Below, piece after piece: positions 41,462-50,138 of a DNA stretch of 64,000 nt (position 1 is the stretch's first letter; each line of letters opens with the position of its first letter). Source of the stretch: Ohtaekwangia sp. (GTDB taxonomy: Bacteria > Bacteroidota > Bacteroidia > Cytophagales > Cyclobacteriaceae); NCBI GenBank assembly GCA_021155195.1, contig JAJNPV010000017.1, positions 248,001 through 312,000 of the forward strand, given 5' to 3'. A program made the translations under genes and the position numbers. A model generated the notes under the pieces. It was not told where the DNA came from, made no database searches, and worked only from the letters and a program-made list of their open reading frames with translations.

Positions 41462-42671
41462 TTGCTACTTGCTGGTAAGATTTGATAACCTGTTGTACAA
41501 TGTATTCTATCTTCTCACGGCCTAATTCAGGATAGATCGGGAGAGAAATTTCGCGGGAATACGAGTCATAGGCAACAGGATACTGATCTATTGCATAACC
41601 CTTATCTTTAAAAACAGTAAGGAGTGGAAGAGGCTGAAAATGAACATTGACTGATATATTAGCTAGAGTTATTATCTCAATCATTTGATCACGCTTCTCT
41701 TCCGTGATTCGTTTTATACGCAATGCAAATAAATGGCAAGACGACTCTTTTTCATCATTGCTTTGAGGTGGAAGTTCCGACCATTCATATTTTGAAAAAT
41801 AATTCATATAAGAATCAAATACTCTTTTCCGTTCTAACAGTATATGAGAAGTATATTTTCTTAGTTGCGCTAATCCAATAGCGGCACATACATCCGGCAT
41901 ATTCATTTTAAATCCAGGATAAACGATATCATATTTCCAACCTGCGCCATTCGTTTTTGAGAAAGCATCTTTCGTTTGACCGTTTAATGACCAAAGTTTT
42001 AGAGTTTTATACACCTCACCATTATTAAACGGTTTCGGTAGGTTTATACACATTGCCCCACCTTCAGCTGTGGTAACATTTTTTACTGCATGAAATGAAA
42101 AGACAGTGAAGTCGGCCCAATGCCCCATAGGTTTGTTGAAGTAGGTCGCTCCAATAGAATGAGCTGCATCTGATAGCACCACAATCCGTCCTAGTTTCTT
42201 CTGGTTTTCTGTTGTTGCCCTGAATTGACTTTTCACTACTTCCTCATTAACAATTTCATTGATGTGCTTATAATCACACGGCCAGCCCGCAATATCCACC
42301 GGGATAATTGCCTTTGTTTTTGCCGTAATCTTTTTTCGTAGTTGAGAGACATCGAGATTAAAATCTGCCGTACTATCAATCATTACAGGAGTTGCACCCA
42401 AATGCATAACTACAAGTGCCGTGGCCGCATAGGTATAGGCAGGAATGATAACCTCATCTCCTCTGGTTACTCCATACCAGTGCAGCAACAACATAAGTCC
42501 TGAGGTAGCCGAATTGCAGCACGCTGCATGCTCCAATCCTATTTGCTGTGCTACTAACTTCTCCAATTCCAATACTTTGGGGCCTGATGTAATCCACCCA
42601 CTGTTAAGTGAATCAAGTACTTCGGCTCGAACATCATCATCTATATAGGGTGGTGAGAAGGGGATTTTCAT
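41454..42671 (-). CDS. DegT/DnrJ-family sugar aminotransferase
   Basis: The 405-residue PLP enzyme has CNSATSGLMLLLHWYGVT, PAYTYAATALVVMHLGATPVMID, VVLSDAAHSIGATYFN and SFHAVKNVTTAEGGAM with the PLP lysine. Compared with the other two family members it has an insertion of about 25 residues (INEIVNEEVVKSQFRATTENQKK region) before the DAAHS strand. It probably transaminates a keto sugar nucleotide; which one is unclear. The open frame extends to 42707 with a TTG start, but ATG 42671 begins the conserved N-terminus KIPFSPPYIDDD. It overlaps the downstream transferase by eight bases. Confidence 0.85.
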   Translation of the reverse strand: MKIPFSPPYIDDDVRAEVLDSLNSGWITSGPKVLELEKLVAQQIGLEHAACCNSATSGLMLLLHWYGVTRGDEVIIPAYTYAATALVVMHLGATPVMIDSTADFNLDVSQLRKKITAKTKAIIPVDIAGWPCDYKHINEIVNEEVVKSQFRATTENQKKLGRIVVLSDAAHSIGATYFNKPMGHWADFTVFSFHAVKNVTTAEGGAMCINLPKPFNNGEVYKTLKLWSLNGQTKDAFSKTNGAGWKYDIVYPGFKMNMPDVCAAIGLAQLRKYTSHILLERKRVFDSYMNYFSKYEWSELPPQSNDEKESSCHLFALRIKRITEEKRDQMIEIITLANISVNVHFQPLPLLTVFKDKGYAIDQYPVAYDSYSREISLPIYPELGREKIEYIVQQVIKSYQQVANV

Positions 42672-42703
42672 TTGAAAAATTTCTCGAAAATAAGGAATCC
42701 TAC

Positions 42704-43345
42704 TCAATTCAAACGTTTTTCCATGGAAGTGGATTTTCCTTCAACTTTAGAAACAACCCAACCGTTTCTAAGGTAGGATTTTAATGCTCTTTCATTTGCT
42801 GTTAAAACGGTTAATAGCATTTTCTTTAAACCCAATATAACTGTTCTTCTTTCAAACTCCTTCAAAAGTATTGACCCAAGTCCTTTGCTATGGTCATCCG
42901 CTTTAACACCAATAACTACAAGAGCTACGTAAGGTTCAAAAACAAATGTATTAGTTGAGGTTATTTCTGAATCACTGTTTACTAATCGTTTTAATCTGGT
43001 CCATAAATTTCTTACAATAAAAAAATACTTTGCTCTTACCTCAGTATGTAATACTAACCATGGTCTAACCAGAAATGATCGAACTGCCTGATCAAAACTA
43101 AATTGAGCCATACTAGATGCTGAGCCAGCTCCTGCCGCCATTCTGATCATTCCACCACAATAGCCCTTCACTAACTTTTCTTCTTCCAAAAAAAACAAGA
43201 ACGTTTGATCGGATGAAAGATACCATCCCAGCATTTTCGTTACATACCGAATGCCTAAAGCACTTGACAATGATTTCGGGAAAGCTGAAATATGGCATTC
43301 AGCAATCCTGCGAAGATCCGATTCCTGCGCCTCTTTAATGATCAT
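42704..43345 (-). CDS. GNAT family acetyltransferase
   Basis: The 213-residue protein has a split GNAT domain: an N-terminal part (IIKEAQESDLRRIAECHISAFP), an unusual middle insertion of about 60 residues (around 75-135, including RAKYFFIVRNLWTRLKRL), and the acetyl-CoA-binding core LVVIGVKADDHSKGLGSILLKEFERRT, then ALKSYLRNGWVV. Position beside a sugar aminotransferase suggests that it acetylates the new amino group, like the wecD-wecE pair, but this is inference. ATG overlaps the stop of the methyltransferase by four bases. Confidence 0.8.
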   Translation of the reverse strand: MIIKEAQESDLRRIAECHISAFPKSLSSALGIRYVTKMLGWYLSSDQTFLFFLEEEKLVKGYCGGMIRMAAGAGSASSMAQFSFDQAVRSFLVRPWLVLHTEVRAKYFFIVRNLWTRLKRLVNSDSEITSTNTFVFEPYVALVVIGVKADDHSKGLGSILLKEFERRTVILGLKKMLLTVLTANERALKSYLRNGWVVSKVEGKSTSMEKRLN

Positions 43346-44097
43346 ACTTTATTCTTAACCCATTGCAAGCTGAGTGAAACACCAACAGGTAATTTTATTC
43401 GGGCAGAATGAAATAACTCTTCGGATTTCATGAGATGGAATAAGAGGCTATTCAAAACACCAGGATTAAATTTTTCAAAATCAGAACTCATGGACTCGTT
43501 TTTCTTCCAGCTAAAGAGGTTAGAAAGTTTACGAGCCAAAAATATCGGAAAGAATAAAATTGAATTAAAATACGAACTGAACTTCACCGTACCATCCTTC
43601 AGTGACTGAAAGGTTTTTAGAAGGGAAGATTGCGTGTACCGTCTGAAGTGATGATTAATTTCATCGTGCTCGCTCCAAAGACTCATGAAGGCCGGAACCG
43701 TTACCATCACCGATCCTCCCGGAGCACAAACACGCGCCATCTCTTTCACGGCAAGTGCATCATCTTCCACATGCTCGATTACATCAAAAGCACAGACTAA
43801 ATCGAATTGATTATCCATAAACGGAAGTTCTAGTATCGAACCCTGAATGATTTCGAAATCCACTTTGTCTTTTACAAAGTCGATGCAATCCTGTTCAAAC
43901 TCCAATGACGTAACATCACCCATTCGCTGAAGCATGGTTGTTGTTGCGCCCGTGGCAACGCCAACATTCAAAATTCTAAGCTTCTTCTCCTGAGCAACAT
44001 TCCGTTCAATGTAATTCCTCAAAATTTCACTTCGGGCTCTGAACCACCAGTGATTCCGCTCATAGTTATAGTACGATTTATAATATGCCTTATCCAT
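43342..44097 (-). CDS. Class I SAM-dependent methyltransferase
   Basis: The 251-residue protein begins DKAYYKSYYNYERNHWWFRAR, a frequent N-terminus of methyltransferases in glycan loci. Then come a variant motif I (ILNVGVATGATTTMLQ), an acidic SLEFEQDC strand, VCAFDVIEHVEDD and a GGSVMVTVPAFMSLWSEHD motif with HHFRRYT. The variant motif I replaces the usual GxGxG with GVATGA. A target on a sugar or lipid carrier is likely, unproven. ATG 44097 was chosen over 44118, overlapping the GT2 gene by eight bases. Confidence 0.8.
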   Translation of the reverse strand: MDKAYYKSYYNYERNHWWFRARSEILRNYIERNVAQEKKLRILNVGVATGATTTMLQRMGDVTSLEFEQDCIDFVKDKVDFEIIQGSILELPFMDNQFDLVCAFDVIEHVEDDALAVKEMARVCAPGGSVMVTVPAFMSLWSEHDEINHHFRRYTQSSLLKTFQSLKDGTVKFSSYFNSILFFPIFLARKLSNLFSWKKNESMSSDFEKFNPGVLNSLLFHLMKSEELFHSARIKLPVGVSLSLQWVKNKV

Positions 44098-45046
44098 GCA
44101 TTTTTTTCTTATTCGCAATCTTTCGTCTCACAATAAACAATGGTCGGCCCCTTACCTGATCATAAATTCTCGCTACGTATTCTCCAATCACACCAAGACA
44201 AATCAACTGAACTCCACTGAACAGCACAATGGCTGCAATCAGAGCGGTGAAGCCTTCCGGAACCGCGCCAAAAAATATCTTCTTCACCAATACATAACCG
44301 AGATACAAAATGGACAGTAGAATTGTAAAGATGCCAAGCTTTGTAATCACCTTTAGCGGAACGTCACTAAAATTAAAAATCCCATCGTATGCCAGTTGAA
44401 AAAGTTTTTTAAAAGTATACTTCGGTTCTCCAGCCTCCCTTTTCTGACGTTCATATTCAAGACCGATTTGTTTAAACCCAACCCAGGTTCGCATGCCCCG
44501 AATGAAACGACTTTGTTCAGGCATCGCGACCACAGCATCATTTACGGTTCTGTTCATCATACAAAAATCACCGCTATCCAGAGGGATGTCTACTTTACTG
44601 ATGCTTTTTAGCAAACGATAAAAGATCCAATATGCACTTCGCTTAACAATTCCCTCTTTTCGTTTTGTGCGAACAGCAAACACAACATCATAACCTTCTT
44701 TTATTTTATCATAGAATGAAGTGATAAGCTCTGGCGGATCTTGCAGATCGCCATCGATGATCATTACAGCATGTGTTCCCGATGCAGTTTCCATACCTGC
44801 CGTCACCGCTATCTGATGACCGAAATTTCTGGATAGAAAGACCGATGTAAAATTGCCATTGGTCATGGCAAGGTTCTCCATTAAGAGAGGTGTGTTATCG
44901 TTACTGCCATCATCCACCAGCACGAACTCTACCGAAAATGGTAGTGTTGATGCCAACGCATCAAGTCGTGCGATCAGACTAGGAAACACACTCTCCTCGT
45001 TATAAAGCGGCACAATTACAGAAACTTCAGGCGTCATGTATTCCAT
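44090..45046 (-). CDS. Polyprenyl-phosphate glycosyltransferase (GT2, GtrB/ArnC type)
   Basis: The 318-residue protein has a GT-A domain: VSVIVPLYNEESVFPSL, FVLVDDGSNDNT, FGHQIAVTAGM, MIIDGDLQDPPELI, with the metal-binding DxD within IDGDLQD. Two C-terminal membrane helices (about 232-254 and 265-290) follow PKYTFKKLFQLAYDGIFNFSDVPLK. This architecture makes undecaprenyl-phosphate sugars (GtrB, ArnC, DPM1 relatives). It follows, with a 13-base overlap, a GT-C protein that could use that lipid-linked sugar on the far side of the membrane. Confidence 0.9.
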   Translation of the reverse strand: MEYMTPEVSVIVPLYNEESVFPSLIARLDALASTLPFSVEFVLVDDGSNDNTPLLMENLAMTNGNFTSVFLSRNFGHQIAVTAGMETASGTHAVMIIDGDLQDPPELITSFYDKIKEGYDVVFAVRTKRKEGIVKRSAYWIFYRLLKSISKVDIPLDSGDFCMMNRTVNDAVVAMPEQSRFIRGMRTWVGFKQIGLEYERQKREAGEPKYTFKKLFQLAYDGIFNFSDVPLKVITKLGIFTILLSILYLGYVLVKKIFFGAVPEGFTALIAAIVLFSGVQLICLGVIGEYVARIYDQVRGRPLFIVRRKIANKKKMHG

Positions 45047-46359
45047 TTAAATTTTCCAAAGGTAAGAGGATTAGGAAAATAGTGAGCCATAAAAAACGAA
45101 GACAGCACAATCATTACTGGTCGAATGGGGAAAAGATATCGTTGCTCCATATAAATAATGCCATGAAACAGAACCAGTGCTATCCATGGCACCAATAAAA
45201 TTCCGAATTTCTGAAAGCCATCCTTACGAATTACAAAAAGGATTGACATCACCAATAATGAAAGATTAAGGAAATTTAAGGAAAGATGAAAAAACCAATA
45301 GAATTCTTTGCCTCTTAGTGGCCCAATACCGAAGCTCTCTTTCTTTACCGAACTAACCTGAAGCGTATGACCGAATAATGATCGCACCAAAAATTGCTTT
45401 ATCGAAATAATTGGATGGTCTAAAATATCGTGAATAAGAAAATCATAATAGGCATCGGTTGATGATACTTCATTTTTCGTTTTTAATTCAATCATCTTCT
45501 GTTGCCAGTTTTGATAATCCTTACTATTGGGGCGAATATTATCATCCCAAAAACGCCAATCCCACGTTTCTTCTCGAAATTGATATCTGCCTATTAAGGC
45601 AACATATCCCAGGTATCCTTCCTGCTTTACGGTTTGTCTTTTGTTTGGCAACTGTTTCACCACTATGGTTACTGAAAACAAAACACCCGCTACCATCACC
45701 CACATGACCAAAAACTTGCTCCACTGCAGGATGAAGAAATCATTCTTTCGAATGAAGGTTTCCCATAAAGCAAACACCAACAGTAGCGGCAACACCAAAA
45801 CGGCATTTGGCCTTGCTAAAGCAAGAGCCAATACGCCACATCCGAATACAAGCCACGAACTGTTTCTATTTTTTGCATATACCTTGGAGTAGCCGTAAAC
45901 CATCACACAGCATCCAAAGAATGCGAGGCCTTCTGCTAATATTCCAAGGCTGTAATACACGTGCAGTGGTAAAATAAAAACGAGTAATACTGCGATCTTT
46001 CCTGCCTGTTCACTTCCAAAATTTTTGCACGCTGCTTTGATCAGAAAAACAGCTATGGTCATAAACAACCCAGTCCATAGTATTCCCGCCAACCAATATT
46101 GATCATCGGTTGCGTTTGGACCTGCAAAAAAATATGGCGCGATGTAAAACAAAACAGGTCCGGGCGCTTTTGTTATGGAAATGGCATCATAGCTTTCCTG
46201 CGACCATAAAACTTTTGCGATTGTTTTCGCTTCAATATGAAAATCATAGTCGCCAAATGGTTTCGCTTTGAAAGGTGCATTTGAAATAGCAACATACAAA
46301 GCCATAGAGAGAAGGCAAATCGCAATATCGAATCTACTGATTTTTGAAATGAATTTCAT
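45034..46359 (-). CDS. Polytopic GT-C type glycosyltransferase (GT39/ArnT-like)
   Basis: The 441-residue protein has about ten membrane helices. After the first helix comes KPFGDYDFHIEAKTIA, an acidic loop like the catalytic Asp-x-Glu/Asp loop of GT-C enzymes, followed by SITKAPGPVLFYIAPY, reminiscent of the KPPL-type loop in ArnT/PMT proteins, and ARPNAVLVLPLL. A large extracytoplasmic C-terminal part holds IRPNSKDYQNWQQ. It likely transfers a sugar from a polyprenyl-phosphate carrier made by the adjacent GtrB-like enzyme. Acceptor unknown. Confidence 0.72.
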   Translation of the reverse strand: MKFISKISRFDIAICLLSMALYVAISNAPFKAKPFGDYDFHIEAKTIAKVLWSQESYDAISITKAPGPVLFYIAPYFFAGPNATDDQYWLAGILWTGLFMTIAVFLIKAACKNFGSEQAGKIAVLLVFILPLHVYYSLGILAEGLAFFGCCVMVYGYSKVYAKNRNSSWLVFGCGVLALALARPNAVLVLPLLLVFALWETFIRKNDFFILQWSKFLVMWVMVAGVLFSVTIVVKQLPNKRQTVKQEGYLGYVALIGRYQFREETWDWRFWDDNIRPNSKDYQNWQQKMIELKTKNEVSSTDAYYDFLIHDILDHPIISIKQFLVRSLFGHTLQVSSVKKESFGIGPLRGKEFYWFFHLSLNFLNLSLLVMSILFVIRKDGFQKFGILLVPWIALVLFHGIIYMEQRYLFPIRPVMIVLSSFFMAHYFPNPLTFGKFKWNT

Positions 46360-47570
46360 CAGGGTTTGGAATCTTGATTCAGAGAAATATTCGTAAGATA
46401 CAAATGAAAGTCATCGATCTGTTTTGTGCGATCGAACTTATTGACAGCAATATCACGACAATGATGCTTTAATCTATTCCGTGCTGCGCTATCTTTATTT
46501 GAATAGGCAACAATGTTCTGAAGCAACATATTCCAATCACCCGGTGGATTCACCCACCCCAATTCATTTTCTTTTACAATTCGCGCACCCTCCCCTTCTC
46601 CCGAAAAAAATATAGGAAGACCGGCTGCCATTGATTCATAGATTTTTGAAGGCACTGCACCGTAAATATTTTTTACCAGCGCCACCAAAGTAGCATCATA
46701 CTTTTGTAAAACATCCGGCATGTTATCGCGTGGCATAACACCAAAATATCGGATACCTCTATCTGGGTTGGCTTTTAGAAATTCGTCTATGCGCTCTTTA
46801 TCGAAACCTGTTCCGTAAATATGAAGCTCTGCTCCTACCTTTGAAAAATCAACAGCCTCACACAACGCTAGAATTCCCTGTGCTACACCCAACAAGCCGG
46901 CATACACGATTCGTATTGGTTCTCTGGAAGTGCTGGATTGTTGGCTCTGAGTAAAACGTATAGTGTCAACACCATTCCGAAATAAATAAACCGGTGACGT
47001 TGTTTGCAACTTTATGTATTCAACAATTTCGGATGATTGTCCTGTGCAGAGATCCGCTCGCTTATATAAGAAGTGTTCTAATGTTTCAATGGAGCGATAC
47101 AAGGTGCCATCAGAAATTGCGCCTAACTCTTTTGCGGATAAAGGCCAAAGGTCTGAAACGTTCATGATCATGCGGGCGCCTGAGAATTTACTGATGATCC
47201 ATGCCGAAAATGCCAGCGTTAATGGAGGACTTTCTACCATCAAAAAATCGGGTTCCTCTCTGCGCATAAAAAACGCTGAGAACAACGCCGTAAAAGAAAA
47301 CGACAACATGCTTAAAATTCTTGGGAAAGCTCGCGCGCTGTTCGATGCATAAATCCAATAGCGTCTTACGTCAATACCTTCTACCTTATCATTGTTGACA
47401 AACTTCCCCTGATAGTCTTTAAATATTTTTCCGGTAGGATAATTCGGCATGGACGCAACAATCTTTACCTCCCACCCGTGTGCACGAAAACCTTTTGCCA
47501 ATTCGAATAAGCGATTCTGTGGAGCACCCATCTCCGGAAGAAAGTATTGCGACAGGATAATGAGCTTCAT
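46359..47570 (-). CDS. Glycosyltransferase family 4 (WbuB/WcaI-like)
   Basis: The 403-residue GT-B enzyme begins with LIILSQYFLPEMGAPQNRLFELAKGFRAHGWEV and KIVASMPNYPTGKIF, the pattern of the WbuB/WcaI group. It has a weakly hydrophobic segment near 85-105 (SMLSFSFTALFSAFFM), a nucleotide-sugar region IRIVYAGLLGVAQGILALCEA and the C-terminal YGAVPSKIYESMAAGLPIFFSG. It should add one sugar in the cytosol. It shares a single base with the GT-C gene and starts a cluster of tightly overlapping genes after a 74-base gap. Confidence 0.87.
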   Translation of the reverse strand: MKLIILSQYFLPEMGAPQNRLFELAKGFRAHGWEVKIVASMPNYPTGKIFKDYQGKFVNNDKVEGIDVRRYWIYASNSARAFPRILSMLSFSFTALFSAFFMRREEPDFLMVESPPLTLAFSAWIISKFSGARMIMNVSDLWPLSAKELGAISDGTLYRSIETLEHFLYKRADLCTGQSSEIVEYIKLQTTSPVYLFRNGVDTIRFTQSQQSSTSREPIRIVYAGLLGVAQGILALCEAVDFSKVGAELHIYGTGFDKERIDEFLKANPDRGIRYFGVMPRDNMPDVLQKYDATLVALVKNIYGAVPSKIYESMAAGLPIFFSGEGEGARIVKENELGWVNPPGDWNMLLQNIVAYSNKDSAARNRLKHHCRDIAVNKFDRTKQIDDFHLYLTNISLNQDSKP

Positions 47571-47644
47571 TTTTTTACTTTATATGGTGGGAATTTGATT
47601 CATTCCATCACTTTTAAATCTTTCGAGTAAAACTGAAAGTGACT

Positions 47645-48742
47645 TCATATAGCAAAGGCTTTACGAGGAAAGAATTTATCTCTTAACGACAATACCGGAT
47701 ACTCAACAATCTTTGAAATGATTGCGCCTGTAACGATGCTCACAATAAAATATAAAATGAATTGAATTGTATAATCAATGTTTTGAAGGTAAGAAACATT
47801 GTCAAAAATGCTCGGTAGAAACATATGGAATAAATAAATAGAGTATGAATACTTCCCAATCGTTGTGATACACCTATACAAAGCATATCGATTCAAAGCT
47901 TGAAAAAAATCATTCATAAAAAGAAAGGACGACAAAATTAAACCAAAACCAATATAAACAAACGTGAACCCAAAGGTTATCATAAAAGGTGTTAGGACGA
48001 AATGGCGAAACGTAAAAAACAAAATGACAATACCAATCAAAAGTACAATTACCTTCATGTAATTAATTTTGAAAAAAGAATGAAAGCGTGTACTAAAAAT
48101 ATAGAAATAGGAAAGTAGCGATCCAAACAACAAGGAGTCTAACCGGAGATGGGTTGGGTATACGTGTGTTATGTTATCAATAACAGGATTGAATTCAAAG
48201 TGAATAAGTCGTAAAGACAAGATTGCAAATAGTATAACAAAAAAAACATAAGGAACTACTGTGATCCAAACTGGTTTTAATTTAACAATCAAAAAAAGCA
48301 AAATAGAAATACATAAATAAAAATGTTCCTCAACGCCAAGTGACCAAGTGTGTGCCCATAACCCTTCCTTATAATTTTGAACAAAGATCAACTCACGGAG
48401 TATCTTGAGAGCCAAATCTGTCTTTTTGTATCCAAAAAATTTATAGGCTACTAATAAGAAAACGAGCGATAGCCCAATAAATAAATAGAATAACGGATAA
48501 ATTTTAAGCCCTCTTCGTATTAAGAAATTTTTAATCGAAAATGTCTTCGTCAGTTCATACTCTCTAAAAATTAACGAGGTTACAAGGAAACCGCTTACAA
48601 CAAAAAAGAGATCAACACCTGCCCAACCAATATATTGAAGGTAGTGTATCGAACCATGATGCCTGAACAACACCAAGATTACAGCTATCCCTCTGAGTAA
48701 ATCTATTTGGGAGATCCGACTAGTATTTATCTCTTCTTTCAC
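47645..48742 (-). CDS. Acyltransferase family 3 membrane protein
   Basis: The 365-residue protein has the OafA/acyltransferase-3 layout: a short cytosolic start, RISQIDLLRGIAVILVLFRHHGSIH with the conserved catalytic His pair region, GWAGVDLFFVVSGFLV, then about nine more helices and W.HTWSLGVEEHFYL (AHTWSLGVEEHFYL). It acylates (often acetylates) sugars on surface glycans, using cytosolic acyl-CoA. There is no C-terminal SGNH domain. It has its own 91-base upstream gap and a 74-base gap after it. Confidence 0.9.
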   Translation of the reverse strand: MKEEINTSRISQIDLLRGIAVILVLFRHHGSIHYLQYIGWAGVDLFFVVSGFLVTSLIFREYELTKTFSIKNFLIRRGLKIYPLFYLFIGLSLVFLLVAYKFFGYKKTDLALKILRELIFVQNYKEGLWAHTWSLGVEEHFYLCISILLFLIVKLKPVWITVVPYVFFVILFAILSLRLIHFEFNPVIDNITHVYPTHLRLDSLLFGSLLSYFYIFSTRFHSFFKINYMKVIVLLIGIVILFFTFRHFVLTPFMITFGFTFVYIGFGLILSSFLFMNDFFQALNRYALYRCITTIGKYSYSIYLFHMFLPSIFDNVSYLQNIDYTIQFILYFIVSIVTGAIISKIVEYPVLSLRDKFFPRKAFAI

Positions 48743-48807
48743 TAGGAATCAATATTAAATAAATTCGTTTTGATTTTTGTACAATCAAGGTTAATATCAG
48801 CTCAATC

Positions 48808-48841
48808 AAGTATGAATAATTGGAGCTTTCTCTTCATACTT
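48808..48841. repeat. Hairpin over the capK stop codon
   Basis: AAGTATGAA (48808-48816) and TTCATACTT (48833-48841) are perfect complements around a 16-base loop. The second arm contains the last codon and TGA of the CapK-like gene on the minus strand. There is no U-run, so it is a weak terminator candidate or an mRNA 3'-end stabiliser. Confidence 0.4.
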
Positions 48842-50138
48842 TTAGTTCAGAATAAAAATGCTTGATCTTTCCAGACGCGGGTCGTTGAATTTTTTCAACC
48901 CGATTTATTTTTAGTAATAATCCGGGCTCAAGATACAGATCCATTTTATTATGGATGTCTCTAGTCTCTTCCAATGTGAGTGCTCTGTCGCTAACTACAT
49001 CAAACTCAAAACTATTCAATGCGGTTTGCCGGATGATAAACTCTTTCAGTACACCGCTGGATTCCAGAATACTTCGCGATACATAATAAAAGGTAAGACC
49101 TGGAGATTTTTTTCCGCTGGGCAATAGGATGGTATCATTCACCCGACCCGATAACGTTTTTAATACAACGCCACGTTCGTCTTCGTCCAAACTACCAACA
49201 TCACCAATGTCATACCGAATGAAGGGCATCACTCGATTATGCAAAGAAGTAATCACCAATCGGCCTGACTCTCCCATGGGAAGAAGACGATTATCTTCTG
49301 ATAAAACTTCAACAAATAAATTGGCTTCATTAATTGCCCACCTACCCGCAACATCTTCAATGGCAATTACGTCCAGTTCGGAAGCACCATATTCCCGAAT
49401 CACCGGAACACCCAGTGCCGCTTCGATTATCTTCTTATCTTCATCGCGACAAACTTCAGACGTAACAATACAGCGTTTCAATGTAGGGCATACTTCTGCT
49501 AATCGAATTCCTTTTCTCAATACAAACTGAGAGAACAATAAAACGGAGTTGGTGTATCCGTACACGTAATGGATTTTTGTATTTCGAAATTGCTTCACAA
49601 ACTTTTCAAGCATTACATCGCCCATGTCAAAAACAGGAAAGCGAACGCGGTGCATAAAAAAATCTTTCACCTTCTCTTTGGTGTACGATATTTTATCGAG
49701 TGGTATTCCGTAGAATCTTGCCTGCCAATCACCCGGATGGATATCCAATGATTCGTATCGGTTTAAAATGAATGCCCACGTTAAGGCATGACTGAATTTA
49801 TCTTTCGCAAAAAAGAATGGATGCCCTGAAGAACCGGAAGTATTGGAGAGATACACATCTGAAAGTTTATAACCATCGGAAATCATTTCAGAAACGTTTC
49901 CCTGCAAATCTTTTTTCTGAAGGATCGGTAATTCACTCCAGGACGATGATATTGATTGCTTTACCAGTTGTTTGTAAAGCGGATTGTTTTTTAAATGAAA
50001 ATCAACAACCTCTTTTTTCTTTCTGTCTATCCACTTCTTTTGTTCAACCCGATCGAGTTTGTAAAATGATTGCAACTGAGTTTTTGCTTCCGTTACCGGA
50101 AATCCTTTCAGCTTCAGTATGGCTTGAAATGATATCAC
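48834..50138 (-). CDS. CapK-like phenylacetate-CoA ligase family protein
   Basis: The 434-residue protein belongs to the adenylate-forming PaaK/CapK family often found in capsule loci. Visible motifs: the phosphate-binding loop LSNTSGSSGHPFFFAKD near residue 100, VREYGASELDVIAIED near 250, and the RYDIGDVG motif near 315, followed by GRVNDTILLPSGKKSPGL. In PaaK it activates a carboxylic acid; in glycan loci it may activate an acyl or amino-acid group for decorating a sugar, but no substrate can be named. It overlaps the next GT4 gene by four bases. Confidence 0.85.
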   Translation of the reverse strand: MISFQAILKLKGFPVTEAKTQLQSFYKLDRVEQKKWIDRKKKEVVDFHLKNNPLYKQLVKQSISSSWSELPILQKKDLQGNVSEMISDGYKLSDVYLSNTSGSSGHPFFFAKDKFSHALTWAFILNRYESLDIHPGDWQARFYGIPLDKISYTKEKVKDFFMHRVRFPVFDMGDVMLEKFVKQFRNTKIHYVYGYTNSVLLFSQFVLRKGIRLAEVCPTLKRCIVTSEVCRDEDKKIIEAALGVPVIREYGASELDVIAIEDVAGRWAINEANLFVEVLSEDNRLLPMGESGRLVITSLHNRVMPFIRYDIGDVGSLDEDERGVVLKTLSGRVNDTILLPSGKKSPGLTFYYVSRSILESSGVLKEFIIRQTALNSFEFDVVSDRALTLEETRDIHNKMDLYLEPGLLLKINRVEKIQRPASGKIKHFYSELKV

